From Sunxiuqinia sp965230765 (GTDB lineage: Bacteria > Bacteroidota > Bacteroidia > Bacteroidales > Prolixibacteraceae): a stretch of 64,000 nt of DNA. Below the pieces are notes generated by a model that was given only the letters and a program-made list of their open reading frames with translations, made no database searches and was not told where the DNA came from. Below, one piece after another: positions 1 through 9,151 of this stretch (position 1 is the stretch's first letter; each line of letters begins with the position of its first letter). The stretch is taken from contig CBDDLR010000001.1 of NCBI GenBank assembly GCA_965230765.1, positions 2,827,045 through 2,891,044 on the forward strand. The letters run 5' to 3'. A program made the translations under genes and the position numbers.

Positions 1-565
1 TGAAATATTTCAATATCAATGTTTGCGACTTACTCACACAATCACCTAAACCTATCTCAACAGCACAAAAGGGTAATTTTCCGTTTTCTTGCTCGAAAAA
101 ACAAACTCCATATCCAATTTTCCCAGGTTCAGCAAAAAGTTTATATTTCTCAGAATTCGAAGAATAACTTTTAAGCTTACGTACAGTATTCCGATAATCT
201 TTTTTTAATGTCTTAGCATTTTTATTTCCATAGTCAAAACGCAATGAAATAATATCGATACTATCTAATTCTTGTACCCAAAGAGTATAATATTTACTGC
301 GAAATATCTCAATCTGCCCTGAAAAATCAACTGAATCAGAATTCAGATAATGTACATAACCACTAAAATAAGGTCTGTTAAATTGGTCATTGTCCTTATA
401 TGCCTCAATCATTGAACAGTTTTTCGCAGAGTCTATAATAAAGTCAATTTCCTTATCAATCGGCAAATTGAAAAAGTACTGTTTCATTTCTTGTTCGACA
501 GTCACTTTTTGACCCAAACAAGATATTGAAATCAAGATTGTTAATATGGTTACTACGGTCTTCAT
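1..565 (-). CDS. Secreted protein of unknown function, partial (runs off left edge)
   Basis: The frame is open from an ATG at 565 to the window edge, about 188 codons, with no stop inside the window. The first ~19 residues (MKTVVTILTILISISCLGQ) form a signal peptide ending in the LGQ motif common in Bacteroidota. The rest is charged and soluble and I do not recognise a family. It lies in a cassette whose right boundary is the AAC at 578-580, so its own attC lies off the left edge. The C-terminus is missing only because the window ends. Confidence 0.75.
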   Translation of the reverse strand, partial: MKTVVTILTILISISCLGQKVTVEQEMKQYFFNLPIDKEIDFIIDSAKNCSMIEAYKDNDQFNRPYFSGYVHYLNSDSVDFSGQIEIFRSKYYTLWVQELDSIDIISLRFDYGNKNAKTLKKDYRNTVRKLKSYSSNSEKYKLFAEPGKIGYGVCFFEQENGKLPFCAVEIGLGDCVSKSQTLILKYF

Positions 566-577
566 TCAATTAAGCAC

Positions 578-702
578 AACGTTCAGTTGTATGTGGTCGG
601 GCGGGATTTCGTGCAGAAATCCAGTCAGACCGGTAGGAGAGTAGCTGGAAGGTTTGACCAGTCAAACCGATAAATGCCCCGCCTGCCATATTACAATTTG
701 TT
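578..702 (-). repeat. attC site, GTCGGGCGGG family
   Basis: Imperfect palindrome of 125 bp: AACGTTCAGTTGTATG pairs with CATATTACAATTTGTT. It is the 3' attC of the gene-less type A body to its right. Identical copies lie at 23018, 24396 and 47608. Confidence 0.85.
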
Positions 703-1161
703 ATGGTTTGTTTTTTTGTTATCATCTTTTTCAAGTACCGATTAAATGGGAACGTACCTTTCAAACGGTGAGCAGCTTTCTGGTTTTTAAATACTATTCA
801 AAAAGCTGCTTAAACTACACTTTGTTTCAAACTTCGTTCCTTCACTCCCGTCAAAAAAGATTGGGGTGCGAAGGATGTTTATAATGCAGTGTCAAGTTTT
901 TGCGTTCTTGTCAGACCTGGAAAACAAGCGGACTGGTCAAACAGCAAGACTTTATCAACTTGTAACATTCTGGTCAATAAGCACGGACACGTACCAACTT
1001 GTCAGGTAACCTTTCCTCTGCGAATCCCTCTCAATCAAACTCTGGTGGGTTGGGGTGTCAATTTGAACACTTGGTTTTAAAAATAATTATTTCAAAGAAG
1101 AATCGGAAGTGTCCAGTTTAGAGAATCGTTCTAAATAATCAGTATTTTATAAATAAACCAT
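703..1161 (-). mobile_element. Gene-less cassette body, type A copy 1
   Basis: A 459 bp body bounded by GTTATGGTTT and AAACCATAAC. Only short ORFs that read through into the attC are present. It is apparently identical to the bodies at 23143, 24521 and 47733, including their left attC. Confidence 0.8.
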
Positions 1162-1286
1162 AACGGCCGCGGATATGTTGCGGCGGGGTTTTATTTGCAC
1201 TAAAGTTTCATATATTTTTTAAAATTATGTATTGTATTGTTAAAATCAAATAGCACCAAACACCCCGCTGAAATATAAACGATGTT
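1162..1286 (-). repeat. attC site, GGCCGCGG family
   Basis: 125 bp palindrome. AACGGCCGCGGATATGTTGC pairs imperfectly with the GAAATATAAACGATGTT end across a GCGGGG/CCCCGC stem and a long AT-rich loop. This family occurs only as the attC of type B bodies. Confidence 0.82.
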
Positions 1287-1694
1287 ATGGTTAGGCAGGG
1301 CAATCCGGGCGTGCTCAGTCATTGTAACAAAACCAGCCTGGCAGTTTGTTTGCCCCTCCCAAGTGATGTGCCAAGTTTGCAAAACCAGTTGTTGCTTACC
1401 GCTGTCCCTGTTTGGTGTTGTTTGCCTTTCCTTAATTTACATATCTTTAAGCAACAATACCTGTCCCAGGTTACCCGTTCAGGTAGGGGCAAACATGGCG
1501 CAGGAGTTGATTAACCGCAAACAAGGTGACAGGCTGTAGATGCTTTTGGGCGTGATTTTATGAAAATTGCTTCCCAATGACCACTAGTCAGGTAGATGTA
1601 TTACCTGAAACTATGTTCCACTTTCACAAGTGCCATTTACAAAAACCAAGCTTTTAAAGAACGCTTTTTTTAATAAACTGAAATGCTTAACCAT
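1287..1694 (-). mobile_element. Gene-less cassette body, type B copy 1
   Basis: A 408 bp body bounded by GTTATGGTTA and TAACCATAAC. It holds a hairpin (TCAGGTA/TACCTGA, 1588-1608) and other short inverted repeats but no convincing gene. It is in tandem with copy 2. Confidence 0.8.
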
Positions 1695-1819
1695 AACGGC
1701 CGCGGATATGTTGCGGCGGGGTTTTATTTGCACTAAAGTTTCATATATTTTTTAAAATTATGTATTGTATTGTTAAAATCAAATAGCACCAAACACCCCG
1801 CTGAAATATAAACGATGTT
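1695..1819 (-). repeat. attC site, GGCCGCGG family
   Basis: 125 bp site between two tandem type B bodies, apparently identical to the site at 1162. Confidence 0.82.
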
Positions 1820-2227
1820 ATGGTTAGGCAGGGCAATCCGGGCGTGCTCAGTCATTGTAACAAAACCAGCCTGGCAGTTTGTTTGCCCCTCCCAAGTGAT
1901 GTGCCAAGTTTGCAAAACCAGTTGTTGCTTACCGCTGTCCCTGTTTGGTGTTGTTTGCCTTTCCTTAATTTACATATCTTTAAGCAACAATACCTGTCCC
2001 AGGTTACCCGTTCAGGTAGGGGCAAACATGGCACAGGAGTTGATTAACCGCAAACAAGGTGACAGGCTGTAGATGCTTTTGGGCGTGATTTTATGAAAAT
2101 TGCTTTCCAATGACCACAAGTCAGGTAGATGTATTACCTGAAACTATGTTCCACTTTCACAAGTGCCATTTACAAAAACCAAGCTTTTAAAGAACGCTTT
2201 TTTTAATAAACTGAAATGCTTAACCAT
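1820..2227 (-). mobile_element. Gene-less cassette body, type B copy 2
   Basis: 408 bp, the second of a head-to-tail pair. It differs from copy 1 by a few substitutions (GCACAGG for GCGCAGG near 2030) and no indels. Confidence 0.8.
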
Positions 2228-2352
2228 AACGGTCTCGTATAACCGTCAGTTACGGGTTTTAAGTTAGTGTTTTTTCGGTTTGGCACAGAACTCTCAATTA
2301 CGAGTGGATTCGGACGCAGTCGAATCCGCCGTAATTGCGGTTATACATTGTT
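2228..2352 (-). repeat. attC site, singleton type
   Basis: 125 bp. AACGGTCTCGTATAACCG at the left mirrors CGGTTATACATTGTT at the right, with an internal pair around GGATTCGGACGCAGTCGAATCC. No close relative is seen elsewhere in the window. Confidence 0.75.
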
Positions 2353-2365
2353 GTAAAACGTTTTT

Positions 2366-2971
2366 TCATTTCCAATAATAGTATAATCGGATTCGATATG
2401 TTGAAGCTCCGAAAATCATATTTAGTTTCATAAATCTTTCGTCCGATTTCCAAATAGTGTTTCTCGATAGGTAATCCGGTCCGCCATAATCTGATTTTAT
2501 TTCTTGCGGTTGATTATCTTGTTCGATTGGTTGTCCGAACTCCGAAATCAACTGTTTTTTAATCCGTTCATATTCCGCATTATAATCGGTCAGTTTTTTG
2601 CTTTGGGTTTCCCAATCTTTTTTCTTGTCAAAGTAATTTCCATAACGATTATTTTCCCAGTCGTAACTTACGTATCTTAAAATCGAATCAGGCTTTGAAT
2701 AGAAATATTCGGCATAAACTGGCAATAAACCTTTCTTTTCTCTTTTGATTATTAAAGGATTCGCCATTTCAAATTCCTTTACTTTTGGATAAATGCTTTC
2801 CGAAAGACTAACGTTTTGATTTAAAAAATCAGAATTAGGGTTTAACCGAGATTCAAAATTCTTCACTTCTTCGATTTTTGATTGCTTTGTCCACAGGTTC
2901 AATTTTTTTGAACTCGAACAGCTTGTGGCAATTATTCCAACTAAAATCAGAAGTTTAAATTTTCTTGTCAT
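2366..2971 (-). CDS. Putative lipoprotein of unknown function
   Basis: 201 aa. The N-terminus MTRKFKLLILVGIIATSC followed by SSS is a lipoprotein signal with the lipidated cysteine at residue 18, so it is probably anchored in the outer or inner membrane. The mature part is rich in charged and aromatic residues, and no known domain is recognised. It is the only gene of its cassette, which is bounded by GTTGTAAAAC and GTTTTACAAC. A 13 bp gap separates its stop from the attC. Confidence 0.75.
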   Translation of the reverse strand: MTRKFKLLILVGIIATSCSSSKKLNLWTKQSKIEEVKNFESRLNPNSDFLNQNVSLSESIYPKVKEFEMANPLIIKREKKGLLPVYAEYFYSKPDSILRYVSYDWENNRYGNYFDKKKDWETQSKKLTDYNAEYERIKKQLISEFGQPIEQDNQPQEIKSDYGGPDYLSRNTIWKSDERFMKLNMIFGASTYRIRLYYYWK

Positions 2972-2994
2972 ATGCGTTCTGCGAAATGTTTTAC

Positions 2995-3118
2995 AACGGT
3001 AAATTGTATGAGTAGTGGCAGATTGCGTGGCACTTTCCTGTCAAACCGCTAGGTAGTTTGAGCGGGCTATAAGCCTTGATATTTAGCACTTTACCTGCCA
3101 TTACTTATACAAAATGTT
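2995..3118 (-). repeat. attC site, GTAAATTGTATGAG family
   Basis: 124 bp. TTGTATGAGTAGTGGCAG pairs with CTGCCATTACTTATACAA with G-T wobbles. It is identical to the site at 54457, which precedes the duplicate of the next gene. Confidence 0.85.
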
Positions 3119-3130
3119 AGGCAAAGTAGT

Positions 3131-4186
3131 TTATGTATTTATCTTATTTTCAAAATCTTCAATAACTTTATCCAGTTTTTCACCAAATATTAATTTCGCA
3201 TTATCATAAGTCTGATTGCCAAAAAAATCTATAAACTTTTCTCGTCCAAAATTATCAATCAACTCTTTTATAAATAATCCTGAAAGTGGGTAAGTTAATG
3301 CGTCAGGATAATCTCTAAAATTTGTCCAAAGCTCATTAATCGTAATTTCTTTGTCATTTGTTTTTAACCAATCTTTTACAATTTGTTCTTTGTCCTGATT
3401 TGTCTGGTCAAAACAAACGGCTGTGCCTTCATTAATTAAACCAGTTTTCATAACCATCTTAGTCGAGTAGTTTGAAATCACATGTGTCATTTCATGTCCA
3501 ACAGTCTGTTGAAAATGCGAGTGAACAATACACATATTTGGTCTTGCAAATCCTAAATTCGCCCTTAAAATTCTTTTCGCATCTTCTCTGGAATCCCAAA
3601 CGAAAAAGTCAATTTTCTTGGGTAATTCACTTGCAAAAAACTCATTAATATTTTTAAAAGCTTTTTCTCTAGATGAAATATATCTTTCAATATCCGAATC
3701 GCTCATGTTTTGAAAATGAAATCTGAAATTATCTGATTCTACAATTTTCCAATCTTTGTAAAAATCATCGAAACCAAACATTAAAATTCTTTTGTATGCG
3801 TATCGGGTTGCATTTTTAGTGGCATTTAAATCAAAACATTCTTTTGTCGATATTCTTGAGTTTTCATAATCCTGGAGTATGAAATGACAAGTGCCCAAAT
3901 ATCCAAGAGCCCATGCTTTTCTCCATGAATTATTCTGGTCATTGTTTGCAGTAAAATCGAGATATGGAATTGCCGATTTAAAATCTCCTTTGTCAGCATA
4001 GGTGCGACCTAACAACAAATTCAAATCTACTTTTAATGAATCAGTATCAAGATGTGGTTTTGCTTCTTTAATCACTTTTTCATAATCTCGAGATTGGTAA
4101 AGTTTCCACAAATCATCTAAAACTGGATTTTGTCCAAATGTTATCAGACTTGAAAGAATAAAAATTGAAGTAATAATTTTTTTCAT
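3131..4186 (-). CDS. Secreted gluzincin-type zinc metallopeptidase with TPR-like N-terminus, copy 1
   Basis: 351 aa. The signal peptide (1-19) ends in FGQ. Residues ~27-125 look like tetratricopeptide helices (KGDFKSAIPYL, QDYENSRISTKECF). The catalytic motif HEMTH is at 231-235, and a glutamate 18 residues on (E253, in INEGT) fits the third ligand of peptidase clan MA, so a zinc-dependent peptidase acting outside the cytoplasm is likely. The substrate is unknown. The cassette is bounded by GTTAGGCA and TGCCTAAC. An apparently identical protein is encoded at 54593-55648, with the same left attC but a different right neighbour. Confidence 0.8.
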   Translation of the reverse strand: MKKIITSIFILSSLITFGQNPVLDDLWKLYQSRDYEKVIKEAKPHLDTDSLKVDLNLLLGRTYADKGDFKSAIPYLDFTANNDQNNSWRKAWALGYLGTCHFILQDYENSRISTKECFDLNATKNATRYAYKRILMFGFDDFYKDWKIVESDNFRFHFQNMSDSDIERYISSREKAFKNINEFFASELPKKIDFFVWDSREDAKRILRANLGFARPNMCIVHSHFQQTVGHEMTHVISNYSTKMVMKTGLINEGTAVCFDQTNQDKEQIVKDWLKTNDKEITINELWTNFRDYPDALTYPLSGLFIKELIDNFGREKFIDFFGNQTYDNAKLIFGEKLDKVIEDFENKINT

Positions 4187-4234
4187 AATATGTTGGTTTG
4201 TATTTAGTATGCTGGTTCTTTCTCTATTTTGCCT

Positions 4235-4358
4235 AACGTTCAGTTGTATGTGGTCGGGCGGGATTTCGTGCAGAAATCCTGTCAGACCCGCAGGAAAGTG
4301 GGCGAAAGGTCTGACTTGTCAGACCGCCAAGCACCCCGCCTGCCATATACAATTTGTT
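4235..4358 (-). repeat. attC site, GTCGGGCGGG family
   Basis: 124 bp, with the GCAGGAAAGTGGGCGAAAGG variant of the central region, followed on the right by the M23 peptidase cassette. Confidence 0.83.
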
Positions 4359-4387
4359 AACGCCATGTATTTTGTAATTTATTAATT

Positions 4388-5242
4388 TCACTTTTCAACT
4401 AAATTTCCTTTTTTTAGTTTCTTGCCTTTATAGCCTTCAATGAATTTTGTTGGGATAGATTTAAAACCAAATTCAGAATCATCAGGTTTTAATATCGCAA
4501 AATGCAAATGAGGTCCTGTCGAATATCCTGTATTTCCTGCTAAACCAATGGCTTGTCCTTGTAAAACAGTATCTCCTAATTGAACTAAACTTCCATTTGT
4601 ATTTAAATGATGGTATTCGGAAAAAGTATTTGATTTGTAGTGGAATAGGGTAATTCTGTTTCCATAATCCAACAATTCTCTATCATTTCCTCCTAAAACA
4701 TATTTGTCTATCACTCCAACTACAATTCCGTTGGCAGTTGCACATATTGTATCATTCATGTGCATTATAAAATCAAGAGCATATTTGTTTACTTGATTTG
4801 TATAATGAGAGAACGAACCATTATATCCTTGTTCTACTATTCTTTTAGTTTTTTTAGGAAATGGCAAAGAATATTTTTCCCGTTTAATTTTACTTTTTAA
4901 ATCACCAAGTTTAGTCGTAATCTTAAATTTTGGTTTTTCATTACATGGTATAGAGTCATTGCAGAGAATAACGTATTTAATGGGTTCACCTGATTTCAAT
5001 GTGACGGAATTTTTCTTCTTAATTTGTTTTTGTTTTTGAATTAGGGGATTTTTAAAATCAATTTCAAAACGGATTGGACAAGCTAAAGGATTATATGAAT
5101 CTATTATAATACTGTCATCATTAAGTACGCATTTCCCGTATAATTTGAAAGCTTTTAGTTTTTGCGACGGAATCTGAGCAAGAAGTCCTGTGCTTATTAA
5201 GAATAAAGCTACTACGATTGTAATTTTAAGTTTTAGAATCAT
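4388..5242 (-). CDS. M23 family (LytM-type) metallopeptidase
   Basis: 284 aa. A signal peptide (about 1-23, ending LLAQ) directs export. The C-terminal part (~140-260) is a peptidase M23 fold with H146/D157 as candidate first zinc ligands, HxH at 245-247 (GPHLHFA) and the typical GDTVLQGQAIGLAGNTGYSTG run before it. Family members cut peptidoglycan cross-bridges or related peptides in the periplasm. The first ligand motif is less canonical than HxGxD, so activity should not be taken for granted. It is the only gene of a cassette bounded by GTTAACGCCA and TGGCGTTAAC. Confidence 0.85.
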   Translation of the reverse strand: MILKLKITIVVALFLISTGLLAQIPSQKLKAFKLYGKCVLNDDSIIIDSYNPLACPIRFEIDFKNPLIQKQKQIKKKNSVTLKSGEPIKYVILCNDSIPCNEKPKFKITTKLGDLKSKIKREKYSLPFPKKTKRIVEQGYNGSFSHYTNQVNKYALDFIMHMNDTICATANGIVVGVIDKYVLGGNDRELLDYGNRITLFHYKSNTFSEYHHLNTNGSLVQLGDTVLQGQAIGLAGNTGYSTGPHLHFAILKPDDSEFGFKSIPTKFIEGYKGKKLKKGNLVEK

Positions 5243-5275
5243 TTTGTTTTAAATGCTCAGTTCAATATTGGCGTT

Positions 5276-5458
5276 AACGGTGGTTGCATGGCGTCGTAAG
5301 GGGATTTATCCTCACAGACTTTCTTAATTGCGCTAAGCCAAAGCGCATATTTGTTTTACATTTCATTATTAAAGCCAAATCTGCGATTTGGCGGTGGTAG
5401 CTTTTGTAGAGCCTTACCAAATTACTACGTTCCCCCTTATGCGCTATTGCAACGTGTT
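5276..5458 (-). repeat. attC site, long singleton (183 bp)
   Basis: AACGGTGGTTGCATGGCG at the left mirrors TGCGCTATTGCAACGTGTT at the right. The middle holds an extra inverted repeat around GCCAAAGCGCA and GCCAAATCTGCGATTTGGC, which makes it longer than most sites here. Confidence 0.75.
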
Positions 5459-5473
5459 ATGGGCTGGCATTTT

Positions 5474-6148
5474 TTAGATTTCTACTTTGTACAATTCTTT
5501 TTCTATGAGTTTTCTTAATTCTAGAATAGTAATTCCACCTCTAACACTTTCGTCATTCTCCAAATGATAAAAATCTACATAGCCTACCTTTGTTATTGTA
5601 TTATATTCTCCTAAAATGTGGTCAAGATATAACCAGGCAAGCGATTGATACTTTTTCTTGTCCGAGTTCATGTTTCGAATACAAACTTTAATATTGACCT
5701 TTTCTCTTTCATTATCCAGTTCTGGAAGGATTTCGATATCTGAGGAAGGATACTCAATTCCGTTAAAATTCAAGTCAATTTTATCTTTTGACTGTCTAAA
5801 TTTTTTGATTATCCAATTTTGTAATTTGGGTCTAGCCTCATACAATTTCTGAGTTGGAATAACACCTTCTGACAATCCATCTGGTGTTATTATTAGAACA
5901 ATTTCATCATTTTTCGTCGATGTCATTTCCGGATAAAGAACTTTATTATATTTTTTAATTTCTTTTGTTAGTTCCTTATATATTCCGTAGTCCTTATGGT
6001 CAGAGTTTATAAAGTTTTCTAATTCAACTTTATTCTTAGAAACCCAATTCCAAAATTTCTGCTCCTTTGATTGTTTTTTAAACAGTGTAAGTAACATTAC
6101 TAGAATTATAATTGATATTAAAACTAAGGCTTTTTTACGTATTCTCAT
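5474..6148 (-). CDS. Single-pass membrane protein of unknown function
   Basis: 224 aa from the ATG at 6148. The frame is open upstream through the attC to 6256, but those residues derive from the palindrome, so the first ATG inside the cassette is preferred; an ATG at 6160 on the boundary is the alternative. Residues ~8-24 (LVLISIIILVMLLTLF) form one transmembrane helix, followed by a ~195-residue soluble, lysine-rich domain. No family is recognised. The cassette boundary GTTATGGGC/GCCCATAAC is shared with the unrelated cassette at 20.9 kb. Confidence 0.7.
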   Translation of the reverse strand: MRIRKKALVLISIIILVMLLTLFKKQSKEQKFWNWVSKNKVELENFINSDHKDYGIYKELTKEIKKYNKVLYPEMTSTKNDEIVLIITPDGLSEGVIPTQKLYEARPKLQNWIIKKFRQSKDKIDLNFNGIEYPSSDIEILPELDNEREKVNIKVCIRNMNSDKKKYQSLAWLYLDHILGEYNTITKVGYVDFYHLENDESVRGGITILELRKLIEKELYKVEI

Positions 6149-6160
6149 TTGCTTGCCCAT

Positions 6161-6285
6161 AACGGTCACTTGTATGTTGTCGTTGCGGATTTCGGTGAGC
6201 GTCAGCGTCCGGTAGGACCTGACTGCGATGCGAGAATCCGGCGAACAACGCTGCACTGCCCCCGCAATGCAATTTACAATTTGTT
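6161..6285 (-). repeat. attC site, GTTGTCGTTGCGG family
   Basis: 125 bp. AACGGTCACTTGTATG pairs with the ATTTACAATTTGTT end around a GATTTCGG/CGAGAATC stem. It is the 3' attC of type A copy 2. Confidence 0.84.
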
Positions 6286-6742
6286 ATGGTTTGTTTTTTT
6301 GTTATCATCTTTTTCAAGTACCGATGAAAAGGAAACGTTCCTTTCAAACGGTGAGCAGTTTTCTGGTCTTTAAATACTTTTCAAAAAGCTGCTTAAACTA
6401 CACTTTGTTTCAAACTTCGTACCCTCACTCCCGTCAAAAAGATTGGGGTGCGAAGGGTATTTATAATGCAGTGTCAAGTTTTTGCGTTCTTGTCAGACCA
6501 GGAAAACAAGCGGACTTTTCAAACAGCAATGCTTTTTCAACTTGAATCATTCCGGTCAAAAACACGGACACGTACCAACTTGTCAGGTAACCTTTCCTCT
6601 GCGAATCCCTCTCAAACAAACTCTGGTGGGTTGGGGTGTCAATTTGAACACTTGGTTTTAAAAGTAATTATTTCAAAGAAGAATTGGAAGTGTCCAATCT
6701 AGAAAATCGTTCTAAATAATCAGTTTTTAAAAAATAAACCAT
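6286..6742 (-). mobile_element. Gene-less cassette body, type A copy 2
   Basis: 457 bp variant of type A carried with the GTTGTCGTTGCGG attC family instead of the GTCGGGCGGG family. It differs from copy 1 by scattered substitutions and homopolymer-length changes. Confidence 0.78.
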
Positions 6743-6866
6743 AACGTTCAGTTGTATGTGGTCGGGCGGGATTTCGTGCAGAAATCCTGTCAGACCGGTA
6801 GGAGAGTAGCCGGAAGGTTTGACTTGTCAAACCGATAATTGCCCCGCCTGCCATATACAATTTGTT
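6743..6866 (-). repeat. attC site, GTCGGGCGGG family
   Basis: 124 bp, identical to the site at 43615. Both are the 3' attC of the duplicated lipoprotein cassette. Confidence 0.86.
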
Positions 6867-6874
6867 AGCAACCG

Positions 6875-7663
6875 TTATTTTCTAATTTTCATTTTGTTTT
6901 TAAATCTATTTTCTAGATCTCTAAAATCATTTTCGTCCATTTCTCCAATAGTTATAACTTGATTCGGATTATTATCGAAGTTCACAATAGAAGCAGAGTA
7001 TTCATGGTTATTTGATTTAATTATCAATGAATATATATTTTTGCTGAGAGTTTCTCTGAGTCCTCTATTAAGTTTTATATCAATCCAAGCACTTCCCTTG
7101 ATTTTGTCTGTTAATCCTAAAACTCCTTTTATTCCTGCTGGTGTCACAAAAATTGAGTCGATATCTGCTAGTGTAAGTGGAAATGCAACTTTGTTATTTT
7201 TTAATGCATGGAGACATTTTACGTTGCCATGGAGATTACCGGTTACTCTCCATGCTAGGTTTGTAGGGAATATAGAATCAACATCTTCTAAGTATTTTTT
7301 CAATTTAATGGTGTCTTTTGCCATTCCGATTATTGATGTAGAACCGATAAATGATTGCCCATTTTTATCTGTCTGAACATTGGGATATAAAATTTGGAAA
7401 AGAGGATAATTCTCTAATGAATTATCGTTGGCTGAATCTGCTCCTTGCAATTCATCAATTAATGATATTCCAGTCTTTTGACTTTTTATGGAATCCAGTT
7501 GTTGCTGTCTTATTAAATTATTGGCTTTTAGAATAATTGGATACAATTCCGTTAAGTCAAATGATTCTTGAACTGTCATTTTCCAGTTTATTGTTTTATT
7601 GTCTTTTTGAGAGCAACTAAAAGTGACGAATAGAATTATAGGGATCAAAATATACTTTATCAT
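6875..7663 (-). CDS. Putative lipoprotein, duplicated cassette copy 1
   Basis: 262 aa. MIKYILIPIILFVTFSC followed by SQK is a lipoprotein leader with cysteine 17 as the anchor. The mature domain resembles no family I can name. The same protein is encoded without visible change at 43747-44535. The duplicated block includes the left attC (6743-6866), while the right-hand attC differs between the copies, so the gene moved as a cassette together with its 3' attC. Boundaries are GTTAGCAACC and GGTTGCTAAC. Confidence 0.8.
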   Translation of the reverse strand: MIKYILIPIILFVTFSCSQKDNKTINWKMTVQESFDLTELYPIILKANNLIRQQQLDSIKSQKTGISLIDELQGADSANDNSLENYPLFQILYPNVQTDKNGQSFIGSTSIIGMAKDTIKLKKYLEDVDSIFPTNLAWRVTGNLHGNVKCLHALKNNKVAFPLTLADIDSIFVTPAGIKGVLGLTDKIKGSAWIDIKLNRGLRETLSKNIYSLIIKSNNHEYSASIVNFDNNPNQVITIGEMDENDFRDLENRFKNKMKIRK

Positions 7664-7687
7664 TTGCGTTATTTTTTAATGGTTGCT

Positions 7688-7811
7688 AACGGTCACTTGT
7701 ATGTGGTCGGGCGGGATTTCTAAAAGAAATCCAGTCAGACCCGCAGGAAAGTGGGCGAAAGGTCTGACTTGTCAGACCGCCAAGCACCCCGCCTGCCATA
7801 TACAATTTGTT
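7688..7811 (-). repeat. attC site, GTCGGGCGGG family
   Basis: 124 bp variant in which the usual TTTCGTGCAGAAAT arm reads TTTCTAAAAGAAAT. The change keeps the TTTC/GAAA pairing. Confidence 0.83.
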
Positions 7812-7822
7812 GTACACCGTAT

Positions 7823-8383
7823 TTATTTTAGTTTTTTTCTCATCACATAATAATTATCATACTCCTTGTGCATTTGAAATTCGTTTCTTTTATATAATTC
7901 CATAGGACCTTTGAAATTATTTTCACCCGATTTTCCTTTTCTCGGATATGCTTCAAGATAATCATAGTCTGTATTCGAATAATCCTCAATGACTTTTTCA
8001 AGAAGCTTTTGAGAAATCCCCTTTCTTCTGTAATCAGGGTGGATTAAAAAACAAACAACTGAGCAAACTTTATCATTTGGATTATCGATCAAATCAAAAT
8101 CTCTTAATAATCGTTGATAATTTAATCTATTGTTTGCATTACACCATCCAATCGGTTTACCATTCTCAAAAACCAAATAACCTTGTAGCTCGTTCTCATC
8201 TATGCGATTAATTATCAATGAGCGACTCATATCACGTGTACAAGTTTCGACATCTCCGAGGAAATGATAGTCATTACAATAACATTTTGACCATTCAGGG
8301 TTTTCTTTATGAATCATATTATCAAAAAGAGACAAGTAATCGTCTTTTAAATCTTTGGTCAATGGTCTGATTTCAACATTCAT
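7823..8383 (-). CDS. GNAT family N-acetyltransferase
   Basis: 186 aa. The acetyl-CoA binding motif A is visible at about residues 105-125 (VVCFLIHPDYRRKGISQKLL, with the R/Q-x-x-G-x-G/A core as RRKGIS) and is followed by a typical helix and the strand DYLEAYP. Members transfer acetyl groups to amines of small molecules, antibiotics or proteins; the substrate cannot be read here. A cysteine pair near residues 34-36 (KCYC) is an added feature. Start ATG at 8383. It is the only gene of a cassette bounded by GTTGTACACC and GGTGTACAAC. Confidence 0.87.
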   Translation of the reverse strand: MNVEIRPLTKDLKDDYLSLFDNMIHKENPEWSKCYCNDYHFLGDVETCTRDMSRSLIINRIDENELQGYLVFENGKPIGWCNANNRLNYQRLLRDFDLIDNPNDKVCSVVCFLIHPDYRRKGISQKLLEKVIEDYSNTDYDYLEAYPRKGKSGENNFKGPMELYKRNEFQMHKEYDNYYVMRKKLK

Positions 8384-8411
8384 TTTTTTCGTCTTTTTTT
8401 ATATGGTGTAC

Positions 8412-8536
8412 AACGGTCACTTGTAAGTTGTCGTTGCGGATTTCGGTGAGCGTCAGTGTCCGGTAGGACCTGACTGCGATGCGAGAATCCGGCTAACGAC
8501 GCAGCACTGCACCCGCAATGCAATTTACAATTTGTT
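8412..8536 (-). repeat. attC site, GTTGTCGTTGCGG family
   Basis: 125 bp. It differs from its relatives by GCGTCAGTGTCC and by CGGCTAACGACGCAGC near the right arm. Confidence 0.84.
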
Positions 8537-8548
8537 ATGCACCGTATT

Positions 8549-8968
8549 TTAAATGTCATTATATTTTATAAATCTACTTTTCGCAAAATTTTTAAAGACT
8601 CTTTTTATCCTGTCAAATACGTTGTTTGGAGTTGTTTTGCTTGCATTGTATCCACAAAGTCGACAGCGATACGAGTCTATTGCTATCTCTGCAGAAGTGA
8701 ATTCCGCTATAGGAATTTCCTTGTAATCTGACTCAATATACAACCTGTCAGAACCACATCTAAAGCATTTTATTTTTTCGTCAGTCGAGTGAGTTGTTAG
8801 TTTTTTGTCTTCGAATGATTTAAGTTGTTCAGTAGTTAAATTTCTTTTTTTGACTTCATTTGCAATTTTCTGCTTTGAACTGCCTAAAAATCCATGAAAT
8901 CTATACCTACAAAATATAGCTAATTCGTGGTCTGAAAGATTTGTAAGAAAACTATCAAGTGCTTTCAT
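8549..8968 (-). CDS. Small zinc-ribbon protein of unknown function
   Basis: 139 aa, cytoplasmic. The N-terminal half is helical. The centre and C-terminal half hold two CxxC knuckles (KCFRCGSD near residue 69 and YRCRLCGYN near residue 100), about 30 residues apart, as in a zinc ribbon that binds nucleic acid or protein. No specific family is recognised. It is alone in a cassette bounded by GTTATGCACC and GGTGCATAAC. Confidence 0.72.
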   Translation of the reverse strand: MKALDSFLTNLSDHELAIFCRYRFHGFLGSSKQKIANEVKKRNLTTEQLKSFEDKKLTTHSTDEKIKCFRCGSDRLYIESDYKEIPIAEFTSAEIAIDSYRCRLCGYNASKTTPNNVFDRIKRVFKNFAKSRFIKYNDI

Positions 8969-9016
8969 CGATTATATCTTTTAGGTTATTTAGTTACGTT
9001 TTTCAATATGGTGCAT

Positions 9017-9140
9017 AACGGTTTGTGCATGTTGCTGTAGCGGATTTCGGAGCGCGTTCATGTCCGGCAGGACTGAACGATGATGCGAGAGTCGCAGTTG
9101 GCGCACCACCAAACCCCGCTATGCAATATGGCACTGTGTT
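9017..9140 (-). repeat. attC site, ACATGTTG/GCATGTTG family
   Basis: 124 bp. AACGGTTTGTGCATGTTG pairs with GCAATATGGCACTGTGTT. The group II intron begins 12 nt to the right of this site. Confidence 0.8.
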
Positions 9141-9151
9141 ATGTGCTGGTT

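Noticed and set aside
1282..1539. 85-aa and 75-aa + strand ORFs and 60-aa - strand ORFs repeated in every type B cassette
   Set aside because: They start in or run through the attC, have no recognisable signals or domains, and recur only because the DNA is repeated. The few differences between copies are too few to show coding selection.
2228..2352. attC palindromes as intrinsic terminators
   Set aside because: The stems lack a following T-run and are long and interrupted; they may slow transcription but do not fit the terminator pattern.
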